Positions 1 through 5,274 are shown, counted from the first letter of the stretch. The stretch: 8,682 nt of DNA from Chloroflexota bacterium (GCA_005879655.1 VBJK01000174.1:1-8682), one strand, 5' to 3'. Made by a program: numbers and translations. The notes: a model not told the origin generated them from the sequence alone.

Positions 1-78
1 AAGCAGGCGGTTGCCACAATTCAGGCAGAAGTTGTCTGATGGCCGCGTCTCGGCTCCACAGTAAGGACATTTATCCAT
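1..78 (-). CDS. Zinc-ribbon protein, N-terminal fragment (runs off the left edge)
   Basis: Read leftward from the ATG at 76-78, the 26 visible codons encode a protein opening MDKCPYCGAETRPSDNFCLN and continuing CGNRLL. The pattern C-P-Y-C-G, 12 residues, C-L-N-C-G is a small zinc ribbon with two CxxC knuckles. Such ribbons commonly begin bacterial proteins whose later part carries another domain (for example FHA, kinase-associated or membrane segments); that part is outside the window, so the function is unknown. The start is well supported by a Shine-Dalgarno GGGAGG (complement of 89-94) with a 10-base spacer. An extended -10 promoter lies about 70 bases upstream. The frame stays open to base 1. 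Too short for automatic calling, but the paired cysteine knuckles plus the ribosome site make a real gene likely. Confidence 0.8.
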   Translation of the reverse strand, partial: MDKCPYCGAETRPSDNFCLNCGNRLL

Positions 79-145
79 GATTCAAGATCCTCCCAATTTA
101 TAGCACGTGTGGACTTGTATTACGTGCAAGCGCATGATTTCTATT

Positions 146-154
146 ATTATATCA
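146..154 (-). promoter_or_regulatory. Extended -10 promoter candidate for the zinc-ribbon gene
   Basis: On the minus strand the sequence reads TGATATAAT, a perfect extended -10 (TGn plus TATAAT at 146-151), about 67 bases upstream of the zinc-ribbon ATG. No good -35 box is seen at the usual distance, which extended -10 promoters tolerate. Downstream of it, in the presumed leader, GCACGT (103-108) and ACGTGC (122-127) form a 6-bp inverted repeat with a 13-base loop. Confidence 0.45.
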
Positions 155-310
155 AATGTCAAAGTTAAGCGTCGAGGCCAACTTTGTAGCACCATCCAGT
201 GCTTCGTAAGGCAGACGTACCACTATTAAGGCGAATAGAATGTTTAATAGTTACACAAAGCTCCTCTCCAGAGCACAAACAATGGCCTTTGTTCCAGAGT
301 TCCATGTAAT

Positions 311-949
311 TCAGGTCGGTATCCAATTGACATCTGGTTCCAATGCCTGAAAAAATTGTTCAAGTGTTGCAGTTGTTCCTCGTGCAGAGAGTACTATATT
401 TGTAGTAGCACGAGCACCAGAGCAAAGTTGGACCGCATCCTCCTTTGCCGTTGCCGCCGTTGCACTCTTCGTTGTGTTCCCCCCTGTCACAGTTGTCGGC
501 GGGCTACACTGGAACGCCCTATTCTGGGAACGCAATGGTGCTTCCGATAGGCTGAGTGCACTATGATCGGGCAGCAGATAACCAATTGTAAAACTACTGC
601 CAAAGATGGGATCATGTAACGTCCCAGACGCACTGACCAGGCAAGCATCTCCAGGCAACGTTGCTGGTAGAAAGACAGTGAAACCTAGATTAGGTTGGAT
701 CTGTGCCCAATCTGTCACCGTCTTTGAGCTGACAGCTCCCTCATCCTGAAAAATCATGGATGGTTTGCCACACCAATGCAATTTAGACACCGCTATAGTA
801 TTCTTCGCGTCCTGATTGAAACCTGAACACGCAACCAACAATACGACCAACACTCCATATCTTAATACATATCCAGGCCACTGTCTCCTCTGCCATTTGC
901 TCAATACACACCATTGTGTGATAAACAATGCTCTCCGAACCATCAGCAT
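311..949 (-). CDS. Predicted secreted lipoprotein of unknown function
   Basis: Product of 212 residues. The chosen ATG (947-949) is preceded by AAGGAG with a 6-base spacer; the frame is open 24 codons further upstream, but no ribosome site supports those. A basic stretch (KWQRRQ, about 18-23) precedes a hydrophobic segment ending in LLVAC at Cys41, a lipobox, so signal peptidase II processing and lipid anchoring at the outer face of the membrane are predicted. The mature part has four further cysteines (in HWC, DAC, FQC and QLC contexts), enough for two disulfides, and a threonine/alanine-rich stretch before the last one. The middle (GFTVFLPATLPGDACLV, then SLSEAP) and the end (RGTTATLEQFFQALEP) look like a single compact domain. 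It recalls DUF4367-type extracellular proteins, but only loosely. I do not recognise the family. It is divergent from dnaA, with nothing to link it functionally. Confidence 0.75.
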   Translation of the reverse strand: MLMVRRALFITQWCVLSKWQRRQWPGYVLRYGVLVVLLVACSGFNQDAKNTIAVSKLHWCGKPSMIFQDEGAVSSKTVTDWAQIQPNLGFTVFLPATLPGDACLVSASGTLHDPIFGSSFTIGYLLPDHSALSLSEAPLRSQNRAFQCSPPTTVTGGNTTKSATAATAKEDAVQLCSGARATTNIVLSARGTTATLEQFFQALEPDVNWIPT

Positions 950-1007
950 AAGATGCTCCTTGTAGAAAGAAAGACACCAATATATGCCCCTAAGAGGTCC
1001 CCCAAAG

Positions 1008-1036
1008 ATTATAACAGCCAAAGCTGCCTCATTATA
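1008..1036 (-). promoter_or_regulatory. Tandem TATAAT boxes, promoter candidate for the lipoprotein gene
   Basis: Read on the minus strand there are two perfect TATAAT hexamers, at 1031-1036 and 1008-1013, spaced by exactly 17 bases. The nearer one lies about 59 bases upstream of the lipoprotein ATG. Neither has a recognisable TTGACA at 16-18 bases, so which one acts as the -10 box is unclear. Confidence 0.4.
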
Positions 1037-1091
1037 CCCCTTCCGCTTAGTATATCTGAAAACGGAACAAAAGCCTATGATCTAGCTCTCA

Positions 1092-1105
1092 TTTTGGTAC
1101 CAAAA
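1092..1105. repeat. Perfect 14-bp palindrome, possible operator
   Basis: TTTTGGTACCAAAA reads the same on both strands. It lies about 220 bases upstream of dnaA and 56 bases beyond the distal TATAAT of the lipoprotein gene, so it could bind a dimeric regulator of either gene. A palindrome this long is expected about once in half of such windows by chance, so the evidence is weak. Confidence 0.25.
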
Positions 1106-1294
1106 GAGGGGCTTTACAGCGTTTTGATTTAATGCTACCATTACATTCCACCGATATACGTTGATCGTCAGGGAACTTTTTTTTTCTTAAAGACCATATA
1201 ACAGTTGTTAACGTGCTCTTGTTGCTAAACCTTGATTAGATGCAGAGCCTAACAGCGATAAACTCTATGACTGTATTATTAAACACTTAAGTAT

Positions 1295-1309
1295 CCCCAA
1301 AGGGGTGAG
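1295..1309 (+). promoter_or_regulatory. dnaA ribosome site partly inside a small hairpin
   Basis: CCCC (1295-1298), loop AAA, GGGG (1302-1305) can form a 4-bp all-GC stem. Its right arm is part of the likely Shine-Dalgarno AAGGGGTGA, located 6-14 bases before the GTG start at 1315. Pairing would hide half the ribosome site. Combined with the GTG start this may hold DnaA synthesis low, as is common for dnaA; that effect is inferred. Confidence 0.4.
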
Positions 1310-1314
1310 CATCT

Positions 1315-2859
1315 GTGAATGCAAGGCAGATCTGGCAAACGACAATAGAACGATTACAAACAAAGGTGAATCATGCTGTTTTCACAACATGGTTTCAGGG
1401 TACTTCCGCGATCTCTTTTCAAGATGGCGTCTTTGTTGTGCGTGTCCCAACGACATTCGCTAAGGCTCATCTAGAGCATCGCTTTATCGAACCCATTCGC
1501 TCCATTCTCTCCGAAATCACAGGGACTACTGTCGAGGTACAATTTGTTGTGGCAAAAGAGACGACGGATCAATCACATACGCCCACAGGAGATGGTACGC
1601 CGCCTTCTCAACCCAGACGCTCTTACCGCCTCTCTAAAGGACGCCCTTCGCTCTCACAACGTGAAAAGCACAGCGCTGATAGTGCGCCAGCCGCTACACT
1701 GCATGCGACGGCCCCGGTCTTTCCACAACCTAATGGACAAAGTATACCCGCAAGCTTACCCCCCGAACAGACAACGGAGGAGATTCTGCCCGGTATGTCT
1801 GAAAACATCCACGCTATGACCTTTCCTCATAGCGGCTTGCTTAACCTACGCTATACATTTGACGCTTTTATCGTGGGCAAGTCAAACCAACTGGCTCATG
1901 CCGCCTCCCTCGCCGTTTCGGAGAATCCCGGTCGTATCTACAATCCACTCTTTCTCTACGGTGGCGTAGGACTAGGCAAAACCCATCTTTTACACGCAGT
2001 TGGACACGTTGGGGAGTCCAGAGGCTTAACAGTGCTCTACGTGACCTCTGAGAAATTTACCAACGAGATTATCAATGCGATCCGCTATCAAAAAACTGAA
2101 GAGTTTCGCGCAAAATATCGCCAGATCGATATTTTGCTTGTAGATGATATTCAGTTTATCGCGGGCAAAGAGTCTACGGAAGAAGAGTTTTTCCACACCT
2201 TTAATGCACTCTATGATGCCAATAAACAGATTGTGATGACTAGTGATCGCCCACCCAAGGCGATCCCCAGCTTACAGGATCGTTTGCGTTCGCGCTTTGA
2301 ATGGGGTCTGCTGGCCGATGTACAATCACCAGAATACGAGCATCGTCTGGCAATTCTCCGCTCCAAAGCCGAATCGCTACACTTTGCGATACCCAATTCT
2401 GTCATTGAACATATCGCCCGTCCAGAATGCAGTAATGTGCGCGAACTCGAAGGGGCGCTCAATCGTGTCATTGCCTATGCCACGCTGCACGATGCACCGA
2501 TTACCGCCTCGTTGGCAGCGCAAGCACTTGAGCATATTTATAGCAATAAAAAGCCATCCTCTAACCTGACTGTTGCGGAAGTTTTGCATGGGGTATGCCG
2601 TTATTATCATGTCGATCTTGAGTCGATGCGTGGTAAGCAGCGTGGTCGTGAGATCTCATGGCCTCGCCAAGTTGCGATGTATCTCATGCGCGAAGAGACG
2701 AGCGCTTCCCTCCAGCAGGTCGGGGCAGAACTCGGTGGTCGCGATCACACGACGATTATGCATGGCTGGGAAAAAGTTCAGACTGAAATGAGCAATAACG
2801 ATCGCGTACGGCACGAAATTGCTGCTGTTCTCAACTCGATTCAGAATCATGAGATTTAG
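1315..2859 (+). CDS. dnaA: Chromosomal replication initiator protein DnaA
   Basis: Product of 514 residues, a cytoplasmic AAA+ ATPase that binds DnaA boxes and opens the origin. All four domains are present. Domain I is about 1-80 (W7, then FTTWF at 23-27, VPTTFAKAHLE). Domain II is a proline/serine-rich linker of about 85 residues. Domain III begins near LNLRYTFDAFIVG (176-188) and has Walker A GGVGLGKT (216-223), Walker B LLVDD (274-278), sensor I MTSD (308-311), box VII QDRLRSRF with likely arginine finger R327, and sensor II VRELEGAL (R376). Domain IV ends in the DNA-binding signature GGRDHTT (474-480) with WPRQVAMYL before it. No catalytic residue is missing. GTG start; W7 aligns with the conserved N-terminal tryptophan, supporting it. 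The next gene is not dnaN but a YflT-like membrane protein 15 bases away, so this may be a relocated or second dnaA. Confidence 0.96.
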   Translation: MNARQIWQTTIERLQTKVNHAVFTTWFQGTSAISFQDGVFVVRVPTTFAKAHLEHRFIEPIRSILSEITGTTVEVQFVVAKETTDQSHTPTGDGTPPSQPRRSYRLSKGRPSLSQREKHSADSAPAATLHATAPVFPQPNGQSIPASLPPEQTTEEILPGMSENIHAMTFPHSGLLNLRYTFDAFIVGKSNQLAHAASLAVSENPGRIYNPLFLYGGVGLGKTHLLHAVGHVGESRGLTVLYVTSEKFTNEIINAIRYQKTEEFRAKYRQIDILLVDDIQFIAGKESTEEEFFHTFNALYDANKQIVMTSDRPPKAIPSLQDRLRSRFEWGLLADVQSPEYEHRLAILRSKAESLHFAIPNSVIEHIARPECSNVRELEGALNRVIAYATLHDAPITASLAAQALEHIYSNKKPSSNLTVAEVLHGVCRYYHVDLESMRGKQRGREISWPRQVAMYLMREETSASLQQVGAELGGRDHTTIMHGWEKVQTEMSNNDRVRHEIAAVLNSIQNHEI

Positions 2860-2874
2860 TACAGGAGAGATTTT

Positions 2875-3453
2875 ATGCAACAACAACAACACGCCGACTA
2901 TGACTTGTTGGCTGTGTTTACAGATGAGGAACACGCTAATGCGGCTACAAGCAAGCTGCATAAAGAAGGGTTTATAGATGAAGAGGTCTATCAGTTAGAA
3001 GCTGGCACAGTTGGCTCCGGGCAATTTCGCGAACACGGCCCTAGCCAGACGCGAGGGAATTACTTTTTACAGACACAGCGCACGCAGGCCAATCTAGTGC
3101 TGGTGATGCTCTTTGCGCTGATCCCTGCATTGGTCCTGGGCGGTCTCTCTTTCGCCGCCAGCTTCGTCATGCCCAATCCGTACAAGCTGTTCATTATTCT
3201 TGCTGGCATCTTGCTCGGCCTCGCATTAGGCGCAAGCTTTGCTGTGGTGCGCGGTGGTCGTGTGCGAGGAGCCATCGGCCAGGATCTCTCAAAATCCAGT
3301 ACAGCGCCACCAAGGCCATCACAACAAGCGGCGCGTACAGTCGTCGCTCTACGGTTCTCCGATGAGGACAATATCAGCCGCAAGTCGCGGGCACGCGCTA
3401 TTCTGCTCAACAATGGCGGCAAGATCGACCGTAGCGTTGGCCGTAGAGAGTAA
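2875..3453 (+). CDS. YflT-like (general stress protein 17M type) two-helix membrane protein
   Basis: Product of 192 residues. The N-terminus (about 8-42, YDLLAVFTDEEHANAATSKL followed by HKEGF) matches the style of the YflT/general stress protein 17M domain: a beta strand, an E/A-rich helix, then a glycine turn. Two hydrophobic stretches follow, about 73-98 and 103-126, separated by a short PNPYK turn, so a helical hairpin in the membrane with both soluble ends on one side. After a proline/serine linker (140-152) the C-terminus (153-192) again has strand-helix-strand character (ARTVVALRFSDEDN, then LLNNGGKI), possibly the second half of a ferredoxin-like fold. The start has AGGAGA with a 6-base spacer. 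The 15-base gap to dnaA and the hairpin after its stop suggest cotranscription with dnaA. Family assignment is moderate; the biochemical role is unknown. Confidence 0.8.
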   Translation: MQQQQHADYDLLAVFTDEEHANAATSKLHKEGFIDEEVYQLEAGTVGSGQFREHGPSQTRGNYFLQTQRTQANLVLVMLFALIPALVLGGLSFAASFVMPNPYKLFIILAGILLGLALGASFAVVRGGRVRGAIGQDLSKSSTAPPRPSQQAARTVVALRFSDEDNISRKSRARAILLNNGGKIDRSVGRRE

Positions 3454-3479
3454 CGATCAGCTTATTACGAGAAGACATT

Positions 3480-3529
3480 GAGAGGTGAGGGGGCAAAAAT
3501 TGGTAGCAATTTTTGCCCCCTCACCTCTC
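3480..3529 (+). terminator. Perfect 23-bp hairpin ending the dnaA transcription unit
   Basis: Arms 3480-3502 and 3507-3529 are exact reverse complements, with a GTAG loop. The stem contains five G-C pairs in a row (GGGGGC/GCCCCC), and the ascending arm carries an A5 tract mirrored by T5. It begins 27 bases after the stop of the membrane protein gene. The tail (CCTTCCTTCTT) is pyrimidine-rich, not a pure T run, so termination is likely but not canonical. The mirrored A/T tracts would let it act in both directions. Confidence 0.75.
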
Positions 3530-3749
3530 CCTTCCTTCTTCAGCAGCATGTGGACTTTGTAGCACTGGAAAAATTAAAAAGTCTCCGTTACAATACATTA
3601 GTAGCCCGAATTTTTCATTATTTTTTGCTGATGTTGTAGTACTATTCGGGCCACATACGAAATGACTGATCAGTGTAAAGCCGAACAAGGGCATTGAAAA
3701 AAGCCGCACAAGGTATTGAAAATTGAAAACTGAAACGAGAGAACCAGTA
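3530..3749. other. Non-coding spacer with small repeats
   Basis: No credible gene. An inverted repeat GCCCGAAT (3604-3611) / ATTCGGGC (3644-3651) flanks an AT-rich 32-base interior, and a perfect 10-base palindrome ACTGATCAGT lies at 3665-3674, just before the tandem duplication at 3678-3722. No transposase remnant or target duplication is seen. Confidence 0.5.
3678..3722. repeat. Imperfect tandem duplication, 23 + 22 bp
   Basis: Unit one (3678-3700) begins AAGCCGAACAAGG and ends CATTGAAAA; unit two (3701-3722) begins AAGCCGCACAAGG and ends TATTGAAAA. They differ by an A/C change, a C/T change and one missing G. Further TTGAAAA and TGAAAC motifs follow to about 3735, like a decaying third copy. 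There are no spacers, so this is not a CRISPR array. Confidence 0.6.
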
Positions 3750-3866
3750 ATGTTCAGAGATCAGTTGACACAACCTCGACAATCACTTGTAATAGCAGAA
3801 CTAGCAGAGGATGATCAAGCATGTTTGCTTAGCTTCATAGTTACAGCTACGACCAAGCTAGATTAG
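3750..3866 (+). CDS. Possible 38-residue small protein (weak)
   Basis: An open frame from ATG 3750 to TAG 3864-3866 would encode a peptide starting MFRDQLTQPRQSLVIAELAE and continuing DDQACLLSFIVTATTKLD. It has an amphipathic middle and a short hydrophobic stretch (ACLLSFIV), with no family I recognise. For it: its stop lies 14 bases before a GC-rich terminator-like hairpin (3881-3904). Against it: no clear Shine-Dalgarno (only a GAGAGA-like stretch about 10 bases upstream), a strong promoter sequence lies inside it, and a frame of this length is common by chance. I consider a non-coding leader or small RNA more likely. Confidence 0.2.
   Translation: MFRDQLTQPRQSLVIAELAEDDQACLLSFIVTATTKLD
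3765..3793 (+). promoter_or_regulatory. Sigma-70 type promoter upstream of the Usp gene
   Basis: A perfect -35 TTGACA (3765-3770), an ideal 17-base spacer, and -10 TGTAAT (3788-3793, five of six matches). This is the best promoter in the window. It predicts a start near 3800, giving a leader of about 147 bases before the Usp ATG at 3947, or a short RNA if the hairpin at 3881 terminates. Confidence 0.65.
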
Positions 3867-3910
3867 ACTCATTCTAAGAGAAGGCGGCCAGCATCGGTCG
3901 CCTTTCTACG
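3800..3910 (+). ncRNA. Candidate small RNA or attenuated leader before the Usp gene
   Basis: Predicted only from its borders: a strong promoter (start near 3800) and a GC-rich hairpin followed by TTTCT about 105 bases later. Inside, TAGCTT and AAGCTA (about 3831-3860) can pair, and AAGCA/TGCTT near 3820 makes a small stem. I recognise no riboswitch class or known RNA family. The same transcript could read through into the Usp gene, making this a regulated leader. The boundaries are estimates. Confidence 0.25.
3881..3909 (+). terminator. GC-rich hairpin with short T-rich tail, attenuator candidate
   Basis: AAGGCGGCC (3881-3889) pairs with GGTCGCCTT (3896-3904) through nine pairs including one G-U, with loop AGCATC, followed by TCTACG. 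The stem is terminator-like but the U tract is only TT inside the stem plus TCT after it, so termination would be partial. It sits between the promoter at 3765 and the Usp ribosome site at 3931, the position expected of an attenuator. Confidence 0.4.
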
Positions 3911-3946
3911 TGCAAGGAGTACCTGTCATCAGGAGGAAATTAAATC

Positions 3947-4453
3947 ATGGTTCACTTATGGGGTTCCAAAGCCAGAGAAGAAACTGAAATAAGCAAATCT
4001 GCTCTGGGAGAGAATGCCACTGGCGATGTTGCTGTTGTGATCTGCGGTGATAAGCTTGACTCTAACCTAGTTTACTTAGGTTGTCAAATGGCAAAAGGAG
4101 CCAAACGTAAGGTCCACTTTGTACACGTTATTGAAGTTCCACGAGCATTACCGCTCAAAGCGGTTCTTACACAAGAATCGGAGCGGGCAGACAAATTGCT
4201 GAATGGCGCGATGGAGATTGCCAGCCGCATTGGTTGTGAAGCTGTGGCGGAGGTTGTTCAGGCACGGGATGCTGGTCCTGCTATTGTTGAAGAAGCCCGG
4301 GATCATCACTGTGCACTGATTTTGATCGGTCTTGTGCGTAATCCACAAAAAACGAACTCAGAGCTAGGCAAAACAGTACCTTATGTGCTTGCCAACGCGC
4401 CATGCCGAGTATGGCTCGTGCAAGATCCCGCGCCCCAACCTGCTCTGCGCTAA
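3947..4453 (+). CDS. Universal stress protein family protein
   Basis: Product of 168 residues, predicted cytoplasmic. After a polar N-terminal extension of about 26 residues the Usp-like alpha/beta fold starts with DVAVVICGDKLDSNLVYLG (27-45). It continues with a second strand VHFVHVIEVPRALPL (56-70), a long helix, AEVVQARDAGPAIVEEA (101-117, the usual position of the G-x-x-A-x-x-I helix), the core strand CALILIGLV (122-130), and the closing PYVLANAPCRVWLV (145-158), typical of Usp C-termini. The ATP-binding Gx2Gx9G(S/T) motif is not intact: after IG there is LVRNPQKTNSELGKTV, so nucleotide binding is doubtful. Some Usp-like domains are tails of amino acid permeases, but this one stands alone. 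AGGAGG with a 10-base spacer supports the start. A promoter and hairpin lie upstream; no terminator is seen after it. Confidence 0.8.
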   Translation: MVHLWGSKAREETEISKSALGENATGDVAVVICGDKLDSNLVYLGCQMAKGAKRKVHFVHVIEVPRALPLKAVLTQESERADKLLNGAMEIASRIGCEAVAEVVQARDAGPAIVEEARDHHCALILIGLVRNPQKTNSELGKTVPYVLANAPCRVWLVQDPAPQPALR

Positions 4454-4502
4454 GATTGCATTGTGGTGAGCGACAAAATATGCTTATGCAACCAGTTCTT
4501 TA

Positions 4503-4511
4503 TGTTACAAT
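4503..4511 (+). promoter_or_regulatory. Extended -10 promoter candidate for the GAF gene
   Basis: TGTTACAAT: extended -10 TGn followed by TACAAT (4506-4511, five of six matches). No good -35 is present (CTTATG or TTATGC at the right distance). It would give a leader of about 70 bases before the ATG at 4587, so the GAF gene may be transcribed independently of the Usp gene. Confidence 0.45.
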
Positions 4512-4586
4512 GAGGACGTTAAGACGAACGCGTTCTTGGCATTGTTCACTGGTTGTATAACCATAGCTTTTCGGGGAGATGACAGC

Positions 4587-5183
4587 ATGGCAACCCACTT
4601 GCATTCCACCAACTCACCACATCGTTCTCATAAAGATTACTATACGGCCCTTTACCAGGCTGCACTTACCATTTCATCGAGTCTCGAACTAGATCAGGTG
4701 CTACACAGTGTTGTGACGAGTACCGCTGAAGCCATGCAGGTGAAAGCCTGTGGTCTGCGCTTGCTCGACCCCGACACAGGTCAACTTAGACTGAGCGCTG
4801 TTTCTGGACTGAGTGGTAGCTACTTAGCAAAAGGGCCTGTCGATGTTACACACAGCGCTATTGATAGTGAAGTCTTGCGCGGTGCTCCTGTGTATATTGC
4901 GGACGCGAGGAGTGATCCACGCTTCCAATATCAGGAAGCGGCACGAGAAGAAGGTTTAGTTTCGGTGCTCTCTGTACCACTGGAGGTACACGGCGAAGCT
5001 ATCGGCGTGATGCGTGTCTACACGTCAGAGCCTATGACGTTTCACGAAGATGATATACAATTTCTTTCGGTGCTCGCCAGTCTCGCCGCCCTTGCGATTG
5101 AGAACGCTCGCCTCTACGAGAATCTCAAGAGTTCCTATCACGGTGTGATGGCGGCCTTCTGGGGGAACCATACCTTCGAGTAA
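4587..5183 (+). CDS. Single-domain GAF sensor protein
   Basis: Product of 198 residues, cytoplasmic. The ATG at 4587 is chosen over an in-frame TTG at 4536 because GGGGAG lies 8 bases before it. An N-terminal helix (16-52, DYYTALYQAALTISSSLELD then QVLHSVVTSTAEAM) is the standard GAF lead-in. The domain then has ACGLRLLDPDTGQLRLSAVS (54-73), GAPVYIADARSDPRFQY (99-115), SVLSVPLEVHGEAIGVMRVY (126-145) and the closing helix DDIQFLSVLASLAALAIENARLYENL (155-180). There is no kinase, HTH, GGDEF or phosphatase output domain; about 15 residues (SSYHGVMAAFWGNHTFE) follow the helix. It probably binds a small ligand and signals through a partner, or is one module of a split system; the ligand is unknown. 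The stop codon lies at the base of the 41-bp inverted repeat. Confidence 0.88.
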   Translation: MATHLHSTNSPHRSHKDYYTALYQAALTISSSLELDQVLHSVVTSTAEAMQVKACGLRLLDPDTGQLRLSAVSGLSGSYLAKGPVDVTHSAIDSEVLRGAPVYIADARSDPRFQYQEAAREEGLVSVLSVPLEVHGEAIGVMRVYTSEPMTFHEDDIQFLSVLASLAALAIENARLYENLKSSYHGVMAAFWGNHTFE

Positions 5184-5269
5184 TGGTCCGGTAAAAAGCA
5201 AGCATTAGAAAAATAGCAGGAGTGTGCCCCTGCTATTTTTCTAATGCTTGCTTTTTACCGGACCATTAC
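5180..5269 (+). terminator. Perfect 41-bp inverted repeat containing an intrinsic terminator core
   Basis: Arms 5180-5220 and 5229-5269 are exact reverse complements, with an 8-base loop AGTGTGCC. The inner part is a classic intrinsic terminator: A5, stem TAGCAGG/CCTGCTA, then T5 (5236-5240). The stem then continues outward without a mismatch through a second A5/T5 pair (5252-5256) and GGTCCGG/CCGGACC down to the GAF stop codon (TAA at 5181-5183). It separates the GAF gene from the Dna2-like gene, which has its own promoter beyond it. The symmetry makes it active on both strands. Both neighbours run rightward, so a bidirectional terminator is not obviously needed. Confidence 0.85.
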
Positions 5270-5274
5270 CCCTC

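Larger units (their letters stand above)
950..1314. other. Divergent intergenic region between lipoprotein gene and dnaA
   Basis: 365 bases without a believable gene. It holds the lipoprotein promoter candidates, a perfect 14-base palindrome TTTTGGTACCAAAA (1092-1105) that could be an operator, a run of nine T (1177-1185), and the dnaA ribosome site at its right end. I searched by eye for DnaA boxes (TTATCCACA or one-base variants, both strands) and found none, so it does not look like a conventional origin. No sigma-70 promoter for dnaA stands out: TTGATT (1232-1237) and GATAAA lie 19 bases apart, which is weak. Confidence 0.6.

Noticed and set aside
71..79. TTATCCATG resembling a DnaA box
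   Set aside because: Two mismatches at the conserved CA end, single copy, and it is the start region of the zinc-ribbon gene.
181..192. 12-base match ACTTTGTAGCAC, also at 3554-3565
   Set aside because: A 12-base identity is expected by chance in a window of this size, and the flanks do not match.
914..1132. Rightward 72-residue reading frame across the lipoprotein start and divergent region
   Set aside because: Antisense to the lipoprotein N-terminus, no ribosome site, no protein-like pattern.
3604..3651. GCCCGAAT/ATTCGGGC inverted repeat as ends of a miniature transposon
   Set aside because: Only 8 bp, 32-base interior, and no target-site duplication; more likely a chance or weak hairpin.
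3521..3709. Leftward 62-residue reading frame
   Set aside because: No ribosome site, ends inside the terminator stem, and low-complexity content; a chance frame in a spacer.
3678..3735. CRISPR-like repeat
   Set aside because: The units are directly adjacent with no spacers and are imperfect; no cas gene is nearby. The Cas4-like nuclease domain is part of a Dna2-type fusion.
4536..4586. GAF protein starting at the TTG at 4536
   Set aside because: No Shine-Dalgarno is present there; ATG 4587 has GGGGAG at a good distance and leads directly into the GAF fold.
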